From Microbotryum silenes-acaulis (taxonomy: Eukaryota > Basidiomycota > Microbotryomycetes > Microbotryales > Microbotryaceae), in NCBI GenBank assembly GCA_003665825.1, contig QPFY01000057.1:1-27557 (forward strand): a DNA stretch of 27,557 bases, read 5' to 3'. How positions within the stretch are numbered: position 1 is the stretch's first letter; each line of letters starts with the position of its first letter. A program made the position numbers and the translations under genes. The notes beneath the pieces are model-generated. The model did not search any database and was not told the DNA's origin. It was given only the letters and a program-made list of their open reading frames with translations. Of the stretch, positions 1-7,513 are shown piece by piece.

Positions 1-1
1 C

Positions 2-1858
2 AAGTCGATTACTAGCGATCCTCAGACCTGGCGCGAAGCAATGTCCAGCGACGAGCACGACATCTGGGCTCAGGCTGCCGCCGCCGAGTTCACCGCCATG
101 CGCGACGACTTCAAGGTGTTCACCATCGAGCCTCGATCCTCCGTACCACCGGGCGCCACTATCGTCACCTCCAAGTTCGTCTGGAAGACCAAACGCGACG
201 CACGCGGCGAAGTCACGGGGCACAAGGCACGTCTCGTAGCGCAAGGTAACCGACAACGCGACGGCATCGACTTCTCGGAGACTTTCGCACCCGTCGCCCG
301 GTTCTCCTCCATTCGCTGCCTCCTTGCCCTCGCCGCTGCCAATGGTTACCACGTTCATCAGGCCGACATCGACAAGGCTTACCTCCACGGCGAGCTCGAT
401 CACGATATCTGGATGACGACGCCACGAGGTTTCGACTTCCCAAGTGATAAGATTCTCCGCCTGCGGCGCTCAATCTACGGTCTCAAGCAGGCCGGTCGCA
501 TCTGGAATCGCCACATTGACACATCACTCAGGAGTCTCGGGTACAAGGCAACGGGCACTGATCACTGCATTTACTCTCACATTGATGATCAGCAACGGCC
601 CCATTATATCGCCTTGTATGTCGACGATCTCCTCATTGTCAGCCCCGCCCTCGACGAGATCGAACGCGTCATCTCCGGCCTCGAACAACGATACGGCGTC
701 AAACGACTCGGCCCCGCGGAATACATCCTCGGCATCCAAATCCGCCGCCTGGACGACGGCTCCATTGCCCTATCCCAGGAACGCTACATCATGGACGTGC
801 TCGCCCGGTTTCACTTCGACACCACGACACGCGGCGCTACGGTGCCAATGACGCCCGGCCTCTCGCTCACGGCAGTTCCGGGTCAAGGAACGGAGCGCAT
901 TCGATCGTGGTACCTACAAGCCATTGGCTCCCTCCTGTACATTTCCCTTGGCACTCGACCCGACATTGCCTTCGCCGTCTCGTACTTGTCCCGGTTCGCC
1001 AACAACCCTGGCCGCCGTCATTGGATTGCCGTCAAACACGTCCTTCGCTACCTTCGCGCCACGTACCGCGATGAGCTACTCTACGCCCGCGGTCCAGCCA
1101 AAGTTACGGGTGTGGTTGGGTATTCCGATGCGAACTGGGGTGCCTGCGTCGACACGTCCATCTCCACAATGGGCTTCGTCTTTTACTTGGCCGGCTCCGC
1201 CGTCTCTTGGTCATCGAAGCGTCAGACTCGGGTGGCGGATTCCACCACTGATGCCGAATACCTCGCCTTGTCGCACGCTGGTAAGGAAGCGATTTACCTT
1301 ACGCAACTCCTCTCCGAGCTCCACGTTCGCCCGATCGATGCAGCTCACATCTTCACCGACAACGAGGCCGCGGCCGCCGTCGCTCACGACCCCGTTCGCA
1401 CCTCCGGCACTCGACACATACGCCTCCGCGAGCATTTTGTCCGCGACATGGTCAACCGAGGCGATATCTCCCTCTCACACGTTGGCACAGCGGACATGGT
1501 TGCGGACCTATTCACCAAAGCGCTGGGTCCCAAGATTTTTGGTATACATTGCTATGCTCTAGGCCTCCGGACGCGGCACCCACGGCTCAAGTCTACCTCG
1601 CGTTTCGCGTGGGGGGGGTGTGAGGAATCCACTCTCCGCTCGGGTCAGGACTTAGGCGCGCGGAGCGAGCCGGGCGCATCGGCCCAGGACTTAGGCGCGC
1701 GGAGCGAGCCGGGCGCATCGGCCCAGGACCGCGCGCGCAGCGAGCCTGGCACATTGGCTCAGCCCCGAGGCTCGCTGGCTGAGGACTTGGGGCGCGCGGC
1801 TCCCTTACTGTTAGATTCCTATTCATCACTCTTGGCTATAACTACATCGCTGACGTAG
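2..1858 (+). CDS. Copia polyprotein, RT-RNase H part (A0)
   Basis: Partial gag-pol polyprotein; the frame is open from base 2, and the first internal Met is at 41. It copies element RNA into DNA inside the virus-like particle. The RT shows the [11 protein letters not shown] aspartates near 365-371 and YVDD with its two aspartates at 623-628. The RNase H shows GYSDANW, DAEY and FTDNEAA. The sequence is nearly identical to A2. Near the C-terminus one extra T (in GTTTCGCG, about 1604) and one fewer G in the polypurine run cancel, changing a few residues to SRFAWGG. The frame then crosses the LTR boundary at 1619 and ends at a stop in the LTR. Confidence 0.93.
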   Translation, partial: KSITSDPQTWREAMSSDEHDIWAQAAAAEFTAMRDDFKVFTIEPRSSVPPGATIVTSKFVWKTKRDARGEVTGHKARLVAQGNRQRDGIDFSETFAPVARFSSIRCLLALAAANGYHVHQADIDKAYLHGELDHDIWMTTPRGFDFPSDKILRLRRSIYGLKQAGRIWNRHIDTSLRSLGYKATGTDHCIYSHIDDQQRPHYIALYVDDLLIVSPALDEIERVISGLEQRYGVKRLGPAEYILGIQIRRLDDGSIALSQERYIMDVLARFHFDTTTRGATVPMTPGLSLTAVPGQGTERIRSWYLQAIGSLLYISLGTRPDIAFAVSYLSRFANNPGRRHWIAVKHVLRYLRATYRDELLYARGPAKVTGVVGYSDANWGACVDTSISTMGFVFYLAGSAVSWSSKRQTRVADSTTDAEYLALSHAGKEAIYLTQLLSELHVRPIDAAHIFTDNEAAAAVAHDPVRTSGTRHIRLREHFVRDMVNRGDISLSHVGTADMVADLFTKALGPKIFGIHCYALGLRTRHPRLKSTSRFAWGGCEESTLRSGQDLGARSEPGASAQDLGARSEPGASAQDRARSEPGTLAQPRGSLAEDLGRAAPLLLDSYSSLLAITTSLT

Positions 1859-1944
1859 TAGAGTTGATCGAATAGGTATGTTGAAATGATATTCATCACT
1901 CTTGGCTATAACTACATCGCTGACGTAGTAGAGTTGATCGAATA
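1619..1944 (+). repeat. A0 3' LTR (326 bp)
   Basis: It starts TGTGAGGAATCC after a G8 run (1611-1618) and ends TTGATCGAATA. It is 3 bp shorter than the 329-bp LTRs of A1 and A2 because the third copy of the internal 39-bp repeat lost one codon-length unit. It carries the duplicated tail: a 54-bp unit, the spacer GGTATGTTGAAATGAT (1875-1890), then the 54-bp unit again (1891-1944). Confidence 0.95.
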
Positions 1945-1969
1945 AAACCTTTTCGGCTTCCACTCAACA
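1945..1969 (+). repeat. B0: 3' terminal 25 bp of a family B LTR
   Basis: These 25 bases equal the end of the family B LTR (TTTTCGG, then ...CTCAACA). They show that A0 inserted into a B LTR that was itself inserted in C1. The A0 insertion point lies within the CCGAAA/TTTCGG hairpin near the B LTR end. GCTTG (1970-1974) should be the right target-site duplication of B0. Whether B0 is a solo LTR or a full element cannot be seen. Confidence 0.9.
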
Positions 1970-2945
1970 GCTTGATGCCGTATTTTTGCTCCAGGCCGTT
2001 GAGGATGCGCTCAATCTCGTCCTCCGAAGGGCTGACCATCAGCAAGTCATCGACGTAGAGGGCGATGTAGTGGTAGTGGTCGCCGTCGCGTCGTACGTAT
2101 ACGCAGTGATCCTTGGCTGTGGCGCGGTAGTTGAGGCTTTTTAGCGTCAAGTCAATGTGCTCGTTCCAGACTCGGCGGCCTGCTTGAGGCCGTAGATCGA
2201 TCGATGGAGTTTGAGGACTTTACCGGGCATGTCAACACCTTGTGGACTCGCATGTAGAGGTCTTCCTTCAGTTCGCCATGGAGGTATGCCTTGTCACGTC
2301 GGCCTGATGGACGTGGAGGTTTTGTGCGGCGGGCCAGGGCGATGAGAGCTCGGATGGAGGTGAACTTGGCACAGGAGCAACGTCTCATCGTAATCGATAC
2401 CTGGGCGCTGGGAAACCCCTGTGCAACGAGCCGGCCCTTGTGCGAAGTAATCTTGCCAAGTTGGTCGCGTTTGGTGCGGAAGATGAACCTGGATCCAAGG
2501 ACTTTGGCACCGGGGGCAGTGAGGAGGAGTTGACCGGGGTGAAGCATTTGTACTCGGTGGCAAGGGAGTGAAACTCATCGGCTGCTGCTTGCCTCCAGAT
2601 CTCCTCTTTACCTGACTTGACCGCCTGCGACCAATTTTGGGGGTCCTCGGTTGGCCCTTCGAGTTCGACGACCGGTGAACCAGCAGTGGTGGCGGCGAGG
2701 CAGCGGCGCGAACGGGCATGACAAGAAGTCGATTGGGTCGGCCGAGTCGTCGTCACGTCCGACGCAGGGGGTGATGGCGAGAACTGAGCCCTGGACATGT
2801 CGGACGGTGTGTCAAAGCCATCGTCGGACATGTCGATTGTTGTGTCGTCACTCGCGTTGGTCTCAAGGCGGCAATCGATTTTCGTGCACGACAGGCTGGA
2901 GGGACGGAGGTGGTGCAGCGCGGGAGCCATGGGCAGCGTCAACAA
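1970..2945 (-). pseudogene. Copia reverse transcriptase remnant (C1)
   Basis: The minus-strand frames together cover the linker and RT of a copia polyprotein. Visible pieces are the RT start (EEIWRQAAADEF, then a fingers block with FIFRTKRDQLGKI), a palm block ending DKAYLHGEL, and [13 protein letters not shown] with its catalytic aspartates at 2046-2051. These lie in at least three frames, so the gene is broken by small indels. It resembles the A family RT but with many substitutions ([18 protein letters not shown] against [18 protein letters not shown]). It is truncated at 1970 by the B0/A0 insertion. The RNase H is not in the window. Confidence 0.88.
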
Positions 2946-4178
2946 AGGTCCAGTCGCCAGTGGTGGACGTCATGGGAGGTTTCGGTTGGTTGATCGGGGC
3001 ATCTCGAGCGGGGAAGACTTTCTCATCGAATAGGACGTCGCGACTCTGGAAGAACGAAGTTGTGGCCGAGTCGTACAGCGTCCGGCCTTGGATTTGTTAT
3101 CGATGCCAACGAAGATGAATGGTTTGGCCTTGGGGTCGAGTTTTGCCCGCTTGTGCTGAGGGGTGGTGTGCCAGGCGCGGCAGCCGATACCCTCAGGTTT
3201 GCCGTGCTGGGAGGTTTGCCAAACCAGACAGCGTCCGGATTTGTGGTCGATGGCGCTGTGCGGGCTGAGGTTCTTGGTGTCAACAACGTACCTGAGGGCC
3301 TCTCGCCAGAGTGTCATGGGCAGTCCCGAGTGCTGGAGCAGGGCGATCGTCCCCTCGACATCGTGCGGTTTGTCCTTCGGCTCGGCCGTTCTGCTCCGGG
3401 GTGTACGGGATTGTGAGCTGCCTGGTAATGCCGTGGTGAGAGCAGTACTCAATGAAGGCTTTGGACGTGTATTCGCCGCCATTGTCCGTTCGTAGCGTGC
3501 GGAGCTTGAGGCCCGTTGAGCGTTCGATCATGGTGTGCCAACGCTGGAAAGGTGTCGAAGACTTGACTCTTGTTTCTCAGTGCGCTGACCCACGTCTTTC
3601 GGGAGAAATCGTCGATGAGGTGACAACATATCGTTCCCCGTCGGTGGCTGGTTCGGGCAGAGTGAGGACATCGGAGTGGACCAGTTCGAGTGGTTGCGAA
3701 GCGCGAGGTCCGACGTTGGGAAAGATGTCCTGGTTGCCTTTGCCGCTTTGCAGGTGTCGCAGGAGAAGGCCTTGCATTCGCCGCCGAGTATGTCCATGTT
3801 TGACCTTGTAGTTGACCCGATGAGACTGCCCTTCGCAGGTTGGGGAGGGACAGGTGGCCGAATCGTTGATGCAGAGTCAGGAGAGGGATGGCGGCGGCTG
3901 CAACGGTGACGGTGTGCAGCGGATTGGGGGTGGCGTCCAGTGTCGACAATTGGTTTGCAATGAGGGATGCGACGCCTATGAGGTGACCTTGTGACCGGAG
4001 CTCGATGGTCTTGCCAAAGTGGGTGTAAATGCGCTCGCGCGCAGCTGCATGACCGAGATCAGGTTGGCTGGAAGGTCGGGGACGTAGTAGACGTTGCAGA
4101 GCTTGATCGTTCGTTGTTCGACGTTTGTATCGTGATCGAGCCGGTGCCTTGTGCCATGAGTGATCCGCCAGCGCCATC
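2946..4178 (-). pseudogene. Copia integrase and GAG-pre-integrase remnant (C1)
   Basis: Minus-strand remnant in several frames. From the right come the end of the protease/linker ([17 protein letters not shown]), the HHCC zinc region ([13 protein letters not shown] near 3870, CDTC near 3740), and the integrase core with the first Asp in HSDV (3670-3672), the second in RTDNGGEY (3484-3486) and the Glu in NGRAE (3376-3378). This gives the D,D35E spacing typical of retroviral-type integrases. The C-terminal part (LDPKAKPFIFVGID) follows in another frame. Compared with C2, several breaks are one-base changes in homopolymers (for example AAA to AA near 4126), so some may be sequence errors. B1 interrupts it at 4178. 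Confidence 0.88.
4174..4178. repeat. Target-site duplication CCATC, left copy of B1
   Basis: CCATC directly precedes the B1 LTR and is repeated at 5332-5336. The uninterrupted sequence is visible in C2 at about 6650-6658 (GCGCCATCAACGGCG), which confirms the insertion. Confidence 0.95.
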
Positions 4179-5331
4179 TGTTGAATTGCATTCTGTCAAG
4201 CCTTCGAACACTTCGACATCGGACCGCCGTTTGACGGACTTGCCCGCCTTTCGCCTCGGCCTCGCTCCGCGCGCCTTCGCCTCCGCAAGCCTCCCGCGCC
4301 CCCTGTCCCTCGAGCCTCGCTGCATGATCCTCGCACCCGGCCTCGTCCCTCGACCGATGTGCACCGCTCGTCAACTTGTCCACATCCCGGTCCGTCTGCC
4401 CGTCGTTGCCAGCTTTGCCTGCTCTGCCATGCTCGCCACCACGCGCCTTTGCCTCTTGGCACTTTCACCTCGGGCCTTTTTCGCCGCCGCGCGCCTTCGC
4501 AGCCAAGCCGCCCCCTTGTTCACCGCCCAGTTTTCGCCTCGGCGCCTCTTTCGCCGCCGCGCGCCTTCGCCTCGGCGCCTTCGCCCTCGCTGCCAAGCCG
4601 CCCCCCAGTCTTTCGCCTAGGCGCCTTCGCCTTCGCCGCCTTCGCCGCCCCCCCCTCCAGTCTTTCGCCTAGGCGCCTTCGCCTTCGCAGCCAAGCCGCC
4701 CCCTTGTCTCCGCCTCCGCGCCAGCCTGCTCAACTCACGCTCGCGCGCCGCCGCCTCCACGCCGGGGACTTAGTCAGTCCGCACTCTCCAGCCTAGCCGA
4801 GCCAACGCCTCCGCCTCGCCACAGCCAGTTTGCCACCGCCGACCTCATGACCCATCGGCCATGCAGAACATCGCCCACTCATGATGCCCGCGGTTCGCAC
4901 CTGAAGCCTGTCGTCAGGATCGCCTCACTCAACAACTCTGGATCGTGTAGATAAGTTTCCCCTCGTGTCCGTCGTCCAACACGACACCCCTCAGAGCCTC
5001 GATGGTCCACTTGGAGTTCGGTCTTGAAGCTTCGCATTGTGTTAGCCCAGTTTGTCTTAGCGCGGCCTTTGCTAAGAACCTCACCCGACTCGCGCGCCCT
5101 CGCGCCTCTCTTCCTCTTCTCTACCGCTTCCCAACATTAGCTAGACCGCTAATCTTCGTAGAGAACAGATCGTCCAGCCGCACCGTGTCCGTCTCGTCAG
5201 ACCGCGTCCGTGCCGCCTCACGACTTCTCCCCCCGGCCCGTCCGTCGCACACTGTAGCCACGTCGACGCTCCGCCAGTAGCCCAAGCGGTCGCTACTCCA
5301 AGTCCGAAACCTTTTCGGCTTCCACTCAACA
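4179..5331 (+). repeat. B1 solo LTR (1153 bp)
   Basis: A single family B LTR, TGTTGAATTGC...CTCAACA, flanked by the 5-bp duplication CCATC and with no internal region. It is therefore a solo LTR left by LTR-LTR recombination. It is longer than the B4 LTRs (991 bp) because it keeps a GC-rich minisatellite (about 4460-4700). It lacks the 65-66 bp intron-like duplication found in B2, B3 and B4: its single CTAATCTTC...AACAG unit ends at 5168 and runs straight into ATCGTCC. Confidence 0.95.
4460..4700 (+). repeat. GC-rich minisatellite inside B1
   Basis: Imperfect tandem and interspersed copies of units such as CGCCTCGGCGCCTTCGCC and TTCGCCTAGGCGCCTTCG, with recurring AGCCAAGCCGCCCCC blocks. The same array is present in B2 (7000-7090 and 12315-12450). 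It is missing from B4, whose LTRs jump from GGCGCCTTC straight to CCCGCGCCAGCC. It explains most of the LTR length difference. Confidence 0.8.
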
Positions 5332-5336
5332 CCATC
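5332..5336. repeat. Target-site duplication CCATC, right copy of B1
   Basis: Matches 4174-4178 on the other side of the B1 solo LTR. Confidence 0.95.
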
Positions 5337-5663
5337 AACAGCGATGTGCGACCGTGTGTGCCAGACGTCGAAGAGAGACGCGTCCTTGACCATGTGGTGG
5401 GAGGCGCCCGAGTCGAGTACTAGGGTGTCGTTGGGAAGGTGAAGCTCCCGGTTCGAGTTCAGACGACCTAGGAGTGCGACGACGTTCACGCTGGGCCGAA
5501 CTGTCACGCTCACAGTCGGGTCCAGGTGCGACGTGTCAAGTTGCGTCATGGTGCGGTAACGGCCGGTCGCATAGGCGAGGGTGGTTGCAACAGTGTGGTA
5601 TAGAGCGATGATGATGACGAAGACGATCATGATGGTCGCAAGTGACGATGGTGGTGGTGGCAT
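5332..5663 (-). pseudogene. Short hydrophobic leader plus protease start (C1)
   Basis: Minus-strand ORF with ATG at 5663, 21 bases past the PBS, open until B1 cuts it. Residues 11-30 form a strongly hydrophobic stretch (IMIVFVIIIALYHTVATTLA), a possible membrane segment. Residues 84-87 are DSGA in LVLDSGASHHM, the aspartic protease active site. A copia polyprotein normally has 250-300 residues of Gag with a CCHC knuckle before this site; here there are only 83 residues and no knuckle. The second copy, C2, has the same layout with many substitutions and no indel in this stretch, so gag was missing before the two copies separated. The function of the leader is unknown. Confidence 0.8.
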
Positions 5664-5683
5664 CGTGGAGCAGCTGTTAGCTC

Positions 5684-5695
5684 GGGCTCATAACC
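5684..5695 (-). other. Primer-binding site of C1
   Basis: On the minus strand, GGTTATGAGCCC directly follows the LTR end. It is complementary to the anticodon arm of an initiator Met tRNA (GGGCUCAUAACC), the half-tRNA priming mode of copia-type elements. Confidence 0.85.
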
Positions 5696-6001
5696 TGTTG
5701 AATCGTATGTCTCGGAGGGGACTGGATCGGCAACCAGTGAGTACACGAGACACAGTACGAGTTGTGGGAAGTATATTGGAGCGTTAGGATTGCAACTGAC
5801 CTGGATCGGCAACCAGTGAGTACACGAGACACAGTACGAGTTGTGGGAAGTATATTGGAGCGTTAGGGAAAGACTATAAGAGGCGCGCAGTGCGAGTGCG
5901 CGAAATATCTCTAAGTCCAAAAGGGGTCCGGCGGGCGCGCGGCTGGCTAGGCTGGGCGCGGGTTGGAGATCGACCTAAGCAAGAGTGTATGGAATTCAAC
6001 A
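5696..6001 (-). repeat. C1 5' LTR (306 bp)
   Basis: Bounded by TGTTGAAT and ATTCAACA inverted ends. On the minus strand it runs from TGTTGAATTCC to CGATTCAACA and then the PBS. It contains a 67-bp tandem duplication (5722-5788 and 5801-5867) separated by 12 bases that read GTCAGTTGCAAT on the minus strand. The C2 LTR has only one copy of the unit. Confidence 0.93.
5722..5800 (-). repeat. Intron-like duplicated insert in the C1 LTR (79 bp)
   Basis: In element orientation the segment follows CCGATCCAG, starts GTCAGTTGCAAT and ends in a copy of the preceding 67 bp, again finishing CCGATCCAG. It contains CTAAC and CTCAC branch-point-like words. Removing it gives the organisation seen in the C2 LTR (13475-13682). 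The duplication is seen directly; intron behaviour is inference. Confidence 0.75.
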
Positions 6002-6694
6002 CGATCATGGTGTGCCAACGCTGGAAGGTGTCGAATACTTGACTCTTGTTCTCAGCGCGCTGACCCACGTCTTTCGGGAGAAATCGTCGATGAAGGTGAC
6101 AACATATCGTTCCCCGTTGGTGGCTGGTTCGGGCAGAGTGAGGACATCGGAGTGGACCAGTTCGAGTGGTTGCGAAGCGCGAGAGTCCGACGTTGGGAAA
6201 GGTTTCCTGGTTGCCTTTGCCGCTTGCAGGTGTCGCAGGAGAAGGCCTTGCATTCGGCCGCCGAGTACGTCCATGTTTGACCTTGTAGTTGACCCGACGA
6301 GACTGCCCTTCGCAGGTTGGGAAGGGACAGGTGGCCGAATCGTTGATGCAGAGTCAGGAGAGGGATGGCGGCGGCTGCAACCGGTGACGGTGTGCAGCGG
6401 ATTGGGGTGGCGTCCAGTGTCGACAATTGGTTTGCAATGAGGGATGCGACGCCTATGAGGTGACCTTGTGACCGGAGCTCGATGGTCTTGCAAAGTGGGT
6501 GTAAATGCGCTCGCGGCGCAGCTGCATGACCGACACCAGGTTTGCCGGAAGGTCGGGAACGTAGTAGACGTTGCAGAGCTTGATCGTTCGTTGTTTCGAC
6601 GTTCGTATCGTGATCGAGCCGGTTCCTTGGGCCATGAGTGATCCACCAGCGCCATCAACGGCGATGTGCGACCGAGTGTGCCAGACGTCGAATA
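6002..6694 (-). pseudogene. C2 protease end to integrase start
   Basis: Minus-strand copia sequence homologous to C1 3530-4178 and 5332-5380. In element order it has [17 protein letters not shown], the block [18 protein letters not shown], the HHCC region ([17 protein letters not shown]), and the first integrase Asp in [14 protein letters not shown] followed by [14 protein letters not shown]. It is cut at 6002 by C1 and at 6694 by B2. It reads in several frames because of one-base indels, but keeps more of the frame around [12 protein letters not shown] than C1 does. Confidence 0.88.
6690..6694. repeat. Target-site duplication GAATA, left copy of B2
   Basis: GAATA precedes B2 and recurs at 13149-13153. 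Joining the flanks gives a continuous C2 sequence that lines up with C1 at about 5368-5385. Confidence 0.95.
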
Positions 6695-7090
6695 TGTTGA
6701 ATTGCATTCTGTCAAGCCTTCGAACCTTCGACATCGGACCGCCGTTTGACGGACTTGCCCGCCTTTCGCCTCGGCGCCTCGCTCCGCGCGTCTTCGCCCT
6801 CCGCAAGCTCCACCGCGCCCCTGTCCCTCGAGCCTCGCTGCATGATCCTCGCACCCGGCCTCGTCCCTCGACCGATGTGCACCGCTCGTCAACTTGTCCA
6901 CATCCCGGTCCGTCTGCCCGTCGTTGCCAGCTTTGCCTACTCTGCCATGCTCGCCACCACGCGCCTTTGCCTCTTGGCACTTTCACCTCGGCGCCTTTTT
7001 CGCCGCCGCGCGCCTTCGCAGCCAAGCCGCCCCCTTGTTCACCGCCAGTTTTCGCCTCGGCGCCTCTTTCGCCGCCGCGCGCCTTCGCCT
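6695..7090 (+). repeat. B2 solo LTR, left part
   Basis: The left 396 bp of a family B LTR (TGTTGAATTGC...), interrupted by A1 at a CGCCT in the minisatellite. Together with 12320-13148 it makes a 1225-bp LTR flanked by GAATA. With no B internal region between the parts, B2 is a solo LTR. The sequence spanning the A1 insertion point is continuous in B1 near 4560-4580. Confidence 0.95.
7086..7090. repeat. Target-site duplication CGCCT, left copy of A1
   Basis: CGCCT precedes A1 and is repeated at 12315-12319. Five-base duplication is typical of copia integrases. Confidence 0.97.
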
Positions 7091-7419
7091 TGTGAGGAAT
7101 CCACTCTCCGCTCGGGTCAGGACTTAGGCGCGCGGAGCGAGCCGGGCGCATCGGCCCAGGACTTAGGCGCGCGGAGCGAGCCGGGCGCATCGGCCCAGGA
7201 CTTAGGCGCGCGCAGCGAGCCTGGCACATTGGCTCAGCCCCGAGGCTCGCTGGCTGAGGACTTGGGGCGCGCGGCTCCCTTACTGTTAGATTCCTATTCA
7301 TCACTCTTGGCTATAACTACATCGCTGACGTAGTAGAGTTGATCGAATAGGTATGTTGAAATGATATTCATCACTCTTGGCTATAACTACATCGCTGACG
7401 TAGTAGAGTTGATCGAATA
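7091..7419 (+). repeat. A1 5' LTR (329 bp)
   Basis: TGTGAGGAATCC...TTGATCGAATA with three 39-bp repeats and the duplicated 54-bp tail unit. It appears identical to the A1 3' LTR and to both A2 LTRs. Confidence 0.97.
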
Positions 7420-7431
7420 GGTTATAAGCCC
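7420..7431 (+). other. Primer-binding site of A1
   Basis: GGTTATAAGCCC directly follows the LTR. It differs from the family B and C PBS (GGTTATGAGCCC) only at the base facing the first anticodon position of the primer tRNA. Confidence 0.8.
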
Positions 7432-7513
7432 ACGAGCTACCAGCCCCGCCGCTTGAAATTTTTCCCTCGAGCCCAGCCACTCGAGCCGCCCCAGCCCATC
7501 GCACCATCGCAGC

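Larger units (their letters stand above)
1..1944 (+). mobile_element. Copia element A0, 3' portion
   Basis: This is the right-hand part of a family A Ty1/copia retrotransposon; its left end lies outside the window. Base 1 aligns with base 20789 of the complete copy A2. It contains the end of the linker, the reverse transcriptase, RNase H, the G-run polypurine tract and the 3' LTR. It ends at 1944 inside the last 25 bases of a family B LTR, so AAACC (1945-1949) should be its right target-site duplication; the left copy is off-window. Confidence 0.95.
1970..6001 (-). mobile_element. Copia element C1 (degenerate, gag-less), interrupted by B1
   Basis: A minus-strand copia element, distinct from family A, read from its 5' LTR at 6001 leftwards. 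The order is LTR (6001-5696), PBS (5695-5684), short leader and protease (5663-5337), solo LTR B1, GAG-pre-integrase and integrase, then RT to the YVDD motif, where B0 cuts it at 1970. The rest is off-window to the left. The coding region is split over several frames. It lies in the same orientation inside a second copy, C2, whose integrase sequence resumes at 6002; CGATC (6002-6006) should be the right TSD. Confidence 0.9.

Noticed and set aside
5581..5787. Plus-strand Met-rich and Asp-codon-like run (GATGATGATGAC) near the C PBS
   Set aside because: It is the antisense of the hydrophobic leader of C1 and C2. The minus strand carries the DSGA protease in the same frame.
6746..7333. Open frame running from the B2 LTR into the A1 LTR
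   Set aside because: It crosses an insertion boundary with a target-site duplication, so it is accidental.
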